A DNA stretch of 28,569 nucleotides from JACDET01 sp035568375 (GTDB lineage Bacteria > Patescibacteriota > Microgenomatia > Levybacterales > UBA12049), in the NCBI GenBank assembly GCA_035568375.1, contig DATMOG010000095.1, positions 1 through 28,569 on the forward strand. Direction: 5' to 3'. Positions 23,506 through 28,569 of the stretch are shown here, one piece after another. Numbering within the stretch: position 1 is the stretch's first letter; every line of letters begins with the position of its first letter. Under the pieces are notes generated by a model, which was not told the origin of the DNA, made no database searches, and saw nothing but the letters and a program-made list of their open reading frames with translations. The position numbers were made by a program, and so were the translations under genes.

Positions 23506-23616
23506 ATGGAAACGTTTGAGAAACATAAAACAGCTTGGAGAGTCATCATCATTATAGCAGGACTAGCTCTTATTTCAGCATCATTCCTCCCGTATTTAGC
23601 TTTACTAACTAATTAA
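23506..23616 (+). CDS. Small single-span membrane protein (36 residues)
   Basis: ATG 23506 to TAA 23614-23616 encodes METFEKHKTAWR followed by one hydrophobic span (VIIIIAGLALISASFLPYLALL) that is almost the rest of the protein. A basic N-terminus before the span suggests an N-in orientation. The near-consensus promoter 7 bases upstream supports expression. It is too short for family assignment and is not related to tyrS or recG. A 17-codon ORF starts in the overlapping TAATG but has no support of its own. Confidence 0.6.
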   Translation: METFEKHKTAWRVIIIIAGLALISASFLPYLALLTN

Positions 23617-23725
23617 TGACAAAAACAATGGGTAATGAACGAGGAAAGCCTACAGAACATTTGGAATAACTATGAGAGACAGACAGCGATAAAACAGAAC
23701 AGGACTCAGGTCAAAAAAATCACCT

Positions 23726-25765
23726 ATGGATCTTCACACACCAATCACCAGAGGCAATCGTGCAATGAAAATGTATGCCGGAAGACTTGAAAAACTTGGC
23801 ATCTATACTTTTTATGATTTTCTTTTCCATCTACCAAACCGTTATGAAGATTATTCAGGCGTTTCTAAAATTGCAGAAATACAGCCAGGTGAAACAGTCA
23901 CCATTCAGGGAAAAATAATAGAGATAAAAACGAACTATATGCGAGGTGCACGAATAAAAACGATGCAAAAAGCACTCGTTACTGATGGAACTGGAACTAT
24001 TGAATTGACATGGTTTAATCAACCCTTTTTGACAAGAACCATTTTACCCAATTCGACGATTTCGGCATCAGGGCGGACTGATAGATTTGGAAAGGGTAAA
24101 ACGTTATCACTGCAATCACCCGAATACGAAATACTTTTAAAGAATAGTCAAGCAATTCATACTGGTCGTCTTATTCCAATTTATCCGGAAACGCAAGGAG
24201 TCTCTTCCAAATGGCTTCGTCGACAAATACATACAATTTTAAAAGAGCAATTACAGGAACTAACTGAATATCTTCCTGAAATAATTATTAAAGAGAACCA
24301 TCTGATGACATTTACCCATGCAGTGCAGGAAATTCATTTTCCCAAAGACCTTGATACTGCACAAAAAGCGAAAGAACGATTGGCATTTGATGAACTTTTC
24401 TTTATGCAACTTGCGGCAAAAAAACGCCGCTCAGAATGGCGTGAGATACAACATGGTATTCCCTTTGAAGTTAAAAAATATGACGAACGAGTCAAATTAT
24501 GCATCGATTCACTCCCTTTCACACTGACAGAGGCACAACTAACCGCACTAAACCATATATTCCAGGATTTCCAACAGACGACTCCCATGAACCGCCTGCT
24601 ACAGGGTGATGTTGGAAGTGGAAAAACAGTTGTTGCGGCAATTGGGATGTATCTAGCATTTTTAAATGGCTATCAATCTGTCCTTATGGCTCCCACAGAA
24701 ATTCTCGCGACACAACATTATAAAACGGTTTCTAAACTCCTTGAACCATTGGGCGTAACTGTCGATCTCATAACAGGAAGTAAAAAACGTATCACTTCAC
24801 AATCAAATTTTTCGATTCTCATCGGGACACATGCAGTTTTATCAGAAAAAGTAACATTTGAAAAACTCGGACTCGTTATTATTGATGAACAACAGCGATT
24901 TGGTGTTGAACAACGCAGTATCATCAGACAGAAAGGAAATAACCCGCATCTTTTAACCATGACTGCAACACCAATTCCACGAACTGTCGCGTTGACAATG
25001 TATGGTGATTTAGATTTATCATATTTAAACGAAATGCCCCATGGAAGAAAGAAGATTAAAACGTGGCTTGTATCTCCAAAAAAAAGAACTGCGGCATATG
25101 ACTGGATCCGTAAAGAAATAACAAATGCTAATTCCCAAGCATTTGTTATTTGTCCCTTTATTGAACCTTCCGAAACAATGCAAACAATCAAAGCAGTCAA
25201 TCAAGAATATATACATCTTCGTAAAGAAGTCTATCCGGATTTAAAACTCGGATTATTACATGGTAAACAAAAAGCGAAAGAAAAAGATGCAATATTACAG
25301 GAGTTTAGAAACGGAGAGTTTGCAATTCTTGTCGCAACACCAGTTGTCGAGGTCGGTATTGATATTCCTAACGCCACTATTATCATTATTGAAGCAGCAG
25401 AACGATTTGGTCTAGCTCAATTACATCAGCTTCGTGGACGTGTCGGAAGAGGAGATAAACAATCCTATTGTCTGCTCTTTACAGACAGCAAAAGTGCACA
25501 GACAAGCGCCCGTCTTAAAGCCATGGAGATAACCCATTCAGGAGCAGAGTTGGCAGAGCTTGATTTGAAATTAAGAGGTCCAGGAAATCTTTACGGTACA
25601 GCACAACATGGAATTCCAAAACTTAAAGCAGCATCGTTTTCTGATATATTACTTATCCAAAAAGCAAAAAGTGCTGCTGACAAAACTTTTTCATCACTGT
25701 CGCAATTTCCTTTATTAAACCAACAGCTTAGCAAGATACTTTCGGCAAACATTTCTCCAGATTAA
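23726..25765 (+). CDS. recG: ATP-dependent DNA helicase RecG
   Basis: Remodels stalled replication forks and Holliday junctions. The 679-residue protein has the N-terminal wedge/OB domain (about 1-170, including GIYTFYDFLFHLPNRYEDYS), Walker A GDVGSGKT (294-301), motif II DEQQRFG (usual form DEQHRFG) near 387, TATPIPRT, and the helicase C-terminal half with VATPVVEVGIDIPNA and QLHQLRGRVGRG. The C-terminal RecG segment LDLKLRGPGNLYGTAQHG is intact. No clear promoter or Shine-Dalgarno sequence was found in the 109 bases before the ATG. Confidence 0.97.
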   Translation: MDLHTPITRGNRAMKMYAGRLEKLGIYTFYDFLFHLPNRYEDYSGVSKIAEIQPGETVTIQGKIIEIKTNYMRGARIKTMQKALVTDGTGTIELTWFNQPFLTRTILPNSTISASGRTDRFGKGKTLSLQSPEYEILLKNSQAIHTGRLIPIYPETQGVSSKWLRRQIHTILKEQLQELTEYLPEIIIKENHLMTFTHAVQEIHFPKDLDTAQKAKERLAFDELFFMQLAAKKRRSEWREIQHGIPFEVKKYDERVKLCIDSLPFTLTEAQLTALNHIFQDFQQTTPMNRLLQGDVGSGKTVVAAIGMYLAFLNGYQSVLMAPTEILATQHYKTVSKLLEPLGVTVDLITGSKKRITSQSNFSILIGTHAVLSEKVTFEKLGLVIIDEQQRFGVEQRSIIRQKGNNPHLLTMTATPIPRTVALTMYGDLDLSYLNEMPHGRKKIKTWLVSPKKRTAAYDWIRKEITNANSQAFVICPFIEPSETMQTIKAVNQEYIHLRKEVYPDLKLGLLHGKQKAKEKDAILQEFRNGEFAILVATPVVEVGIDIPNATIIIIEAAERFGLAQLHQLRGRVGRGDKQSYCLLFTDSKSAQTSARLKAMEITHSGAELAELDLKLRGPGNLYGTAQHGIPKLKAASFSDILLIQKAKSAADKTFSSLSQFPLLNQQLSKILSANISPD

Positions 25766-25826
25766 TAAAGATGGATAGTATAAAAAAGTGTATACTTTGT
25801 CATTTTCTTCCTCTTTTGTTTTCTTT

Positions 25827-25919
25827 GTGTCAGAGAAACAATCTATTGATGTCAAGCGATTCCTTTTTAAAAAAGATACAGTAAGAACAATCAACAAACT
25901 TCTCATGGCGGGGGGGTGA
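25827..25919 (+). CDS. Short ORF upstream of a G7 tract (possible 5' half of a split gene)
   Basis: GTG 25827 to TGA 25917-25919 would encode 30 residues, starting with SEKQSIDVKRFLFKKDT after the initiator and ending LLMAGG. The last codons are GCG GGG GGG, a run of seven Gs at 25910-25916. One extra G would continue the frame into the next ORF and give about 87 residues. TATACT lies 30 bases before the GTG. No family is recognised and the coding status is unproven. Confidence 0.3.
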   Translation: MSEKQSIDVKRFLFKKDTVRTINKLLMAGG

Positions 25920-25923
25920 GCAA

Positions 25924-26088
25924 TATGATACATAGACTTCATTATCGATATTTGAATAGTTATCTTTCATTGTACTTTCATCGAACACAACGACGGACAT
26001 TTTATAAAACAAAAATAATAAACAAACCAAAAGATGAAGCTATCGAATTCATACAGACAAAGACAAAACTAATAGGCAATATGGCGTG
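25924..26088 (+). CDS. Short basic ORF downstream of a G7 tract
   Basis: ATG 25924 to TGA encodes 54 residues starting MIHRLHYRYLNSYLSLYFHR, rich in Arg, Lys and Tyr and ending in a KPKDEAIEFIQTKTKL helix-like segment. A G-rich GGGTGAG lies just upstream and could serve as a ribosome site. It is in the frame reached from the preceding ORF by adding one G. Function unknown. Confidence 0.3.
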
Positions 26089-26162
26089 AGAGCAGCAAAA
26101 TGCGCTAAAGACTTCAGTCTCTTTCACAGTTGGTTTATACGAATTGTTGTAAAGAATTCCTG

Positions 26163-26181
26163 AAAATGCTTGGCGCATTTT
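26163..26181. terminator. Hairpin usable as terminator in both directions
   Basis: AAAATGC-TTGGC-GCATTTT is a 7-bp perfect stem with a 5-base loop. Read on the minus strand it lies 14 bases past the stop of the gene ending at 26195; read on the plus strand it is followed by one further T and then GC. A second left arm, AAAATGCGC at 26097-26105, can pair with GCGCATTTT at 26173-26181 instead. Confidence 0.5.
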
Positions 26182-26194
26182 TGCATGTATAAAT

Positions 26195-26524
26195 TTATTG
26201 TGTAGGTGAAGGCGAAGATATAGGCGAGGGTGTAGGTAAAGGTGATACAGGAATAGTAGGGGTAGCAGTTGGTGATGGTAAAACAGCTCTTTCCGAAGAT
26301 ATACCTGCTAGTTGTGTTAAGGAATGCCCAGCATAGTTATATAACATAAGTCCACTCAAGAGGATTACGAACGCTGCAATCATGCCATTCATTAAAGGTG
26401 TTCTGAATTTTTTCTGAGATGTTCCATTTGGTTGAGGTGGTGGAGTATAAGGAACTGCTGCTTGATTTTGTTTATCAGTATCGGAAGCTATTTGACTTTG
26501 ATATTGTTGCGTATTGTAGCCCAT
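26195..26524 (-). CDS. Membrane-anchored protein with Pro/Ser/Thr tail
   Basis: A 109-residue protein with three parts: a Gln-rich cytoplasmic start (YNTQQYQSQIASD, then PPPQPNGT), one membrane span at about residues 47-68 (MIAAFVILLSGLMLYN), and an outside tail made mostly of Pro, Ser and Thr (TPTIPVSPLPTPSP). The tail looks like a cell-wall spacer. No enzyme domain is present and no family is recognised. It has its own promoter, with the -10 box 10 bases before the ATG, and is divergent from rpmF. Confidence 0.7.
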   Translation of the reverse strand: MGYNTQQYQSQIASDTDKQNQAAVPYTPPPQPNGTSQKKFRTPLMNGMIAAFVILLSGLMLYNYAGHSLTQLAGISSERAVLPSPTATPTIPVSPLPTPSPISSPSPTQ

Positions 26525-26534
26525 TACTCATTTA

Positions 26535-26563
26535 GTCTAACGCAAACTCTTCAAGAGTGTCAA
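26535..26563 (-). promoter_or_regulatory. Promoter of the tailed membrane protein
   Basis: The minus strand reads TTGACA (26563-26558), 17 bases, TTAGAC (26540-26535), then 10 bases to the ATG. The spacer contains ACTCTTGAAGAGT, an inverted repeat that could be an operator. Confidence 0.6.
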
Positions 26564-26575
26564 GTCTTATACTTC

Positions 26576-26604
26576 TTGCAAGCAAGGCAAAAATAAGGTA
26601 AAAT
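26576..26604 (+). promoter_or_regulatory. Promoter of rpmF
   Basis: TTGCAA (26576-26581), a 17-base spacer and TAAAAT (26599-26604) are followed after 7 bases by the rpmF ATG. It lies back to back with the leftward promoter at 26535-26563 and predicts a leaderless mRNA. Confidence 0.65.
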
Positions 26605-26611
26605 AGACGTT

Positions 26612-26812
26612 ATGTCACAGGAACCAAAGAAACGACATTCACGCGCACGTCAGGGAAAAAGACGAGCAAGTATCAAACTAACTATCACAGGAACTGTTGT
26701 TTGCCCTAATTGTAGTGCACCGCAAATTACACACCGCGTCTGTGAATCATGTGGGTATTATAAAGGAAAACAAATTATTAAAGTAAAACAAGCTAACGTG
26801 AGCCAAACATAG
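26612..26812 (+). CDS. rpmF: Ribosomal protein L32, zinc-binding form
   Basis: bL32 of the 50S subunit, 66 residues. The basic start (PKKRHSRARQGKRRA) is followed by VVCPNCSAPQITHRVCESCGYY: two CxxC pairs that bind zinc, so this is the C+ form of L32. The start at 26612 is supported by the promoter 7 bases upstream. nusB follows after a 97-base gap. Confidence 0.95.
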   Translation: MSQEPKKRHSRARQGKRRASIKLTITGTVVCPNCSAPQITHRVCESCGYYKGKQIIKVKQANVSQT

Positions 26813-26873
26813 TAATATTTCGTAACCATTCGCATGTGAGATTCGTCTCCTGATGTAACCGCATACAAATGAC

Positions 26874-26907
26874 TACGAATATATACTAGTTCACAGGTAT
26901 ATTCGTA
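26874..26907 (+). promoter_or_regulatory. nusB promoter with flanking 10-bp inverted repeat
   Basis: TACGAATATA (26874-26883) and TATATTCGTA (26898-26907) are perfect inverted copies separated by 14 bases. The right copy contains the presumed -10 box TATATT (26898-26903), 6 bases before the nusB ATG. A protein bound to both arms would block the promoter. Confidence 0.5.
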
Positions 26908-26909
26908 TT

Positions 26910-27269
26910 ATGAAAACTTCCCAAGATCCACGACATGTGCGCAGGCAACACATCATACAAGAGCTCTTTAGCACTGAATTCCATCTGCAAAGAGTTAGTG
27001 ATGATGCCAATGAAGTACTTAAACATACGAAAGTCATTGACGCAAAAATTCAAAAAGCTGCACCTGATTTCCCTGTAGATAAAATTAACAAAGTCGACCT
27101 AGCCATCTTACGATTGGCAACATACGAAATACTTGTTGAAAAAAAAACACCACAAAATGTCGTCATTGATGAAGCAGTAGAGCTAGCTAAAGAATTTTCA
27201 AATGAAACGAGTCCGGCATTTGTGAATGGCGTTCTAGGAAAGATTACAACTTATGCAAAATCTACCTGA
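26910..27269 (+). CDS. nusB: Transcription antitermination factor NusB
   Basis: NusB joins NusE (S10) on boxA RNA to aid rRNA transcription. The 119-residue all-helical protein is slightly short. It has the N-terminal Arg-rich helix (RHVRRQHIIQELF) and the conserved core KINKVDLAILRLATYEIL, VVIDEAVELAKEF and FVNGVLGKI. The C-terminus overlaps the rnc start by 17 bases, so the two are coupled. Confidence 0.95.
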   Translation: MKTSQDPRHVRRQHIIQELFSTEFHLQRVSDDANEVLKHTKVIDAKIQKAAPDFPVDKINKVDLAILRLATYEILVEKKTPQNVVIDEAVELAKEFSNETSPAFVNGVLGKITTYAKST

Positions 27270-27915
27270 ATTTAAAAATCAAGATTTATTTAAACTCGCT
27301 TTCATTCATCGTTCATACCTGAATGAATCGAAAGAGCCAATCGAATCCAATGAAAGACTGGAATTTCTTGGGGATAGTATCCTTTCATTTGTTGTTTCAG
27401 ACCATTTATATAAAGCCTATCCTGATTTTGATGAAGGAATTCTCACTAATTTACGTTCACTGGTTGTCAATACAAAAAGTCTTGCAAAACTAGCAAAAAA
27501 GCTCAATTTTGGAGATCATCTCATGCTTTCACACGGGGAGGAAGATTCAGGAGGACGGGCAAACGATTCAATTCTTGCAAACACATTTGAAGCAGTCATC
27601 GGCGCATTATTCCTTGATCAGGGGATTGATGCTATTAAAACATTTCTTTATAAAGTCCTCATTCCAGAAATTGAAGAATATGTTCAAAAAAAAGTCTTCA
27701 AAGACCCAAAAAGTCTTCTGCAGGAGCATGTTCAGGCACGAAAACAGAATTCTCCTGTGTATAAAGTACTCCAAGAAGAAGGACCAGCGCATGCTAAACA
27801 ATTCACCATTGGTGTTTTTGTTGGAGATACACAACTTGGTGAAGGACAAGGAAAATCTAAACAGGAAGCAGAAGAACATGCTGCTGAACAAGCCCTTGAG
27901 AAGATAAACAAATAA
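27253..27915 (+). CDS. rnc: Ribonuclease III
   Basis: Cuts double-stranded RNA, including rRNA precursors. The 220-residue protein has the catalytic motif NERLEFLGDSIL, then ANTFEAVIGALFLDQG with the catalytic Glu; the metal-side position that is Asp in E. coli (ADTVEAL) is Asn here. A double-stranded RNA-binding domain fills residues from about 150 (DPKSLLQEHVQARK) to the end. ATG 27253 gives a short N-terminus, which is acceptable because the first helix (FKLAFIHRSYLNE) is complete. Confidence 0.95.
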   Translation: MQNLPEFKNQDLFKLAFIHRSYLNESKEPIESNERLEFLGDSILSFVVSDHLYKAYPDFDEGILTNLRSLVVNTKSLAKLAKKLNFGDHLMLSHGEEDSGGRANDSILANTFEAVIGALFLDQGIDAIKTFLYKVLIPEIEEYVQKKVFKDPKSLLQEHVQARKQNSPVYKVLQEEGPAHAKQFTIGVFVGDTQLGEGQGKSKQEAEEHAAEQALEKINK

Positions 27916-27924
27916 TGGTACAAT
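27916..27924 (+). promoter_or_regulatory. Extended -10 of rpsP
   Basis: TGGTACAAT begins on the base after the rnc stop codon and ends 7 bases before the rpsP ATG. It is identical to the box before the inositol-phosphatase gene. Confidence 0.55.
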
Positions 27925-27931
27925 ATAACCT

Positions 27932-28159
27932 ATGAGTTTAGTAATTAGATTAACTAGAACCGGCAAAAAAGGCGAACGAAAATTCCGAGTTGTTGTCAAA
28001 GAAAAAAGAAGTAAACGTGACGGCGGCTTTATCGATATGCTTGGCTGGTACGAAAAAACAAAAGATAACAAAAGAAAAAAGATTGATATGGAAAAATATC
28101 AATACTGGGTCAGCAAGGGGGCACAGCCTTCAGCTACCATGCAAGAAATAATTAAATAA
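27932..28159 (+). CDS. rpsP: Ribosomal protein S16
   Basis: bS16 of the 30S subunit. The 75-residue protein begins MSLVIRLTRTGKKGERKFRV and has the typical FIDMLGWYEK and KYQYWVSKGAQPSATM segments. It is close to minimal length for the family. The KH-domain gene follows 14 bases later, a widely conserved pair. Confidence 0.95.
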   Translation: MSLVIRLTRTGKKGERKFRVVVKEKRSKRDGGFIDMLGWYEKTKDNKRKKIDMEKYQYWVSKGAQPSATMQEIIK

Positions 28160-28173
28160 TAAACGATTTATCT

Positions 28174-28413
28174 ATGAAAGACACACTCCATTTTATTGTT
28201 ACAGCCGTAGTTGATAACCCAGATGCCGTTGTAATCGATGAAAAAGAAGAAGATGGCTTCACAAATTTCATTATAACCGTCGCACCTGAGGATATGGGCA
28301 AGGTCATTGGAAAAGAAGGAAAAGTTATCCGAAGTATTCGTAACATTATGAAGATTAAGGCAATGAAATTTGATATACGAATCAAAATTTCCCTCGCAGA
28401 AACGACTTCTTAA
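28174..28413 (+). CDS. khpA: KH-domain RNA-binding protein (KhpA/YlqC family)
   Basis: A small 79-residue protein with one KH domain, including the RNA-binding GxxG loop in MGKVIGKEGKVIRSIRNIM. Such proteins, next to rpsP, bind RNA and are linked to ribosome maturation and cell elongation in other bacteria. The N-terminal LHFIVTAVVDNPDAVVI is the normal lead-in strand of the family. No promoter of its own is seen, so it is likely read with rpsP. Confidence 0.9.
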   Translation: MKDTLHFIVTAVVDNPDAVVIDEKEEDGFTNFIITVAPEDMGKVIGKEGKVIRSIRNIMKIKAMKFDIRIKISLAETTS

Positions 28414-28426
28414 AATAATCTTCGGT

Positions 28427-28455
28427 TTGCTAAACAAAAAATAAACTCATACAAT
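28427..28455 (+). promoter_or_regulatory. Promoter of the last gene
   Basis: TTGCTA (28427-28432), a 17-base spacer and TACAAT (28450-28455) precede the ATG at 28464 by 8 bases. AGAGGT directly before the ATG is probably too close to act as a Shine-Dalgarno site. Confidence 0.6.
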
Positions 28456-28463
28456 AAAGAGGT

Positions 28464-28569
28464 ATGGTGCTTCTTTTACCGATTATCATTTTTATTCTCC
28501 TATTTATTCCTTATTTATACGTTTTTCCTGCTAATGATGGTTCCTTGGAATTTGTTTTTGCACATAGAT
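28464..28569 (+). CDS. N-terminus of a membrane or exported protein (cut by window end)
   Basis: From ATG 28464 the frame stays open to the edge, giving 35 residues: MVLLLPIIIFILLFIPYLYV is one uncharged hydrophobic span, followed by FPANDGSLEFVFAHR. It has no basic residue ahead of the span. The family cannot be told from this much. The promoter at 28427-28455 supports the start. Confidence 0.6.
   Translation, partial: MVLLLPIIIFILLFIPYLYVFPANDGSLEFVFAHR

Larger units (their letters stand above)
25766..26194. other. Gene-poor stretch with a G7-joined ORF pair and a hairpin
   Basis: There is no recognised gene in these 429 bases. Contents that can be named are a TATACT box (25791-25796), two short ORFs meeting at a run of seven Gs, an inverted-repeat segment at 26097-26181, and a hairpin that can end the leftward gene. 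Confidence 0.5.

Noticed and set aside
23616..23669. 17-codon ORF starting in TAATG after the small membrane peptide
   Set aside because: Too short and without composition, promoter or homology support.
26813..26909. Possible tRNA or small RNA between rpmF and nusB
   Set aside because: No cloverleaf, T-loop GTTCGA or CCA-type end could be found; only the promoter inverted repeat is supported.
1..28569. CRISPR array, insertion sequence, prophage, tRNA or rRNA genes
   Set aside because: No spaced direct repeats, transposase, integrase, phage proteins or RNA gene signatures were seen on either strand.

Overview
The window is an AT-rich bacterial chromosome segment of ordinary housekeeping and biosynthetic genes. 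Compact genes, ATGA start/stop overlaps, trimmed tRNA synthetases (ThrRS without TGS, PheT without the EMAP-like domain), a DUF5665 protein and the order rpmF-nusB-rnc-rpsP-KH suggest a Candidate Phyla Radiation (Patescibacteria) genome, perhaps of the Microgenomates type. This placement is an inference; no rRNA gene is present to test it.

Layout. 1-3622 is a looser region: the tail of an unidentified gene, an alpha/beta hydrolase, a small unknown protein, two related decayed minus-strand fragments, two HD-domain hydrolases and a small DUF5665 membrane protein. 3631-6603 is thrS-infC-rpmI-rplT. 6581-18656 is a long operon-like run: a PfkB-family kinase, a divergent DAHP synthase, aroB, aroA, aroK, aroE, aroD, aroC, a chorismate mutase and a TyrA-PheA fusion, followed by pheS and pheT. 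Together these encode the whole route from erythrose-4-phosphate/PEP to phenylpyruvate and 4-hydroxyphenylpyruvate, and then Phe-tRNA charging. 18648-21770 carries an inositol-phosphatase-family gene and a class A penicillin-binding protein on the minus strand. 21880-25765 has a DUF1653 protein, tyrS, a 36-residue membrane peptide and recG. 25766-26194 has no sure gene but holds two short ORFs joined at a G7 tract and a hairpin. 26195-28569 has a tailed membrane protein (minus), then rpmF, nusB, rnc, rpsP, a KH protein and the start of a membrane protein cut by the window edge.

The most striking signal is regulatory. Upstream of thrS and upstream of the aromatic operon sit two attenuators built to one plan: a TTGACA-N17 promoter, a leader peptide ORF starting within a few bases of the predicted transcript start, a GGGAGG antiterminator arm just past the control codons, and an ACCTCC/GGAGGT terminator with seven Ts ending beside the structural gene. 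The thrS leader peptide contains Thr-Thr-Thr. The aromatic one contains Tyr-Tyr-Trp-Phe-Thr-Tyr-Phe, so it could read all three end products of the pathway. The TyrA-PheA fusion lacks an ACT regulatory domain, which fits control by transcription. A second genome-style theme is that many genes here have a -10 box 6-10 bases before the ATG and no Shine-Dalgarno sequence, which predicts leaderless mRNAs.
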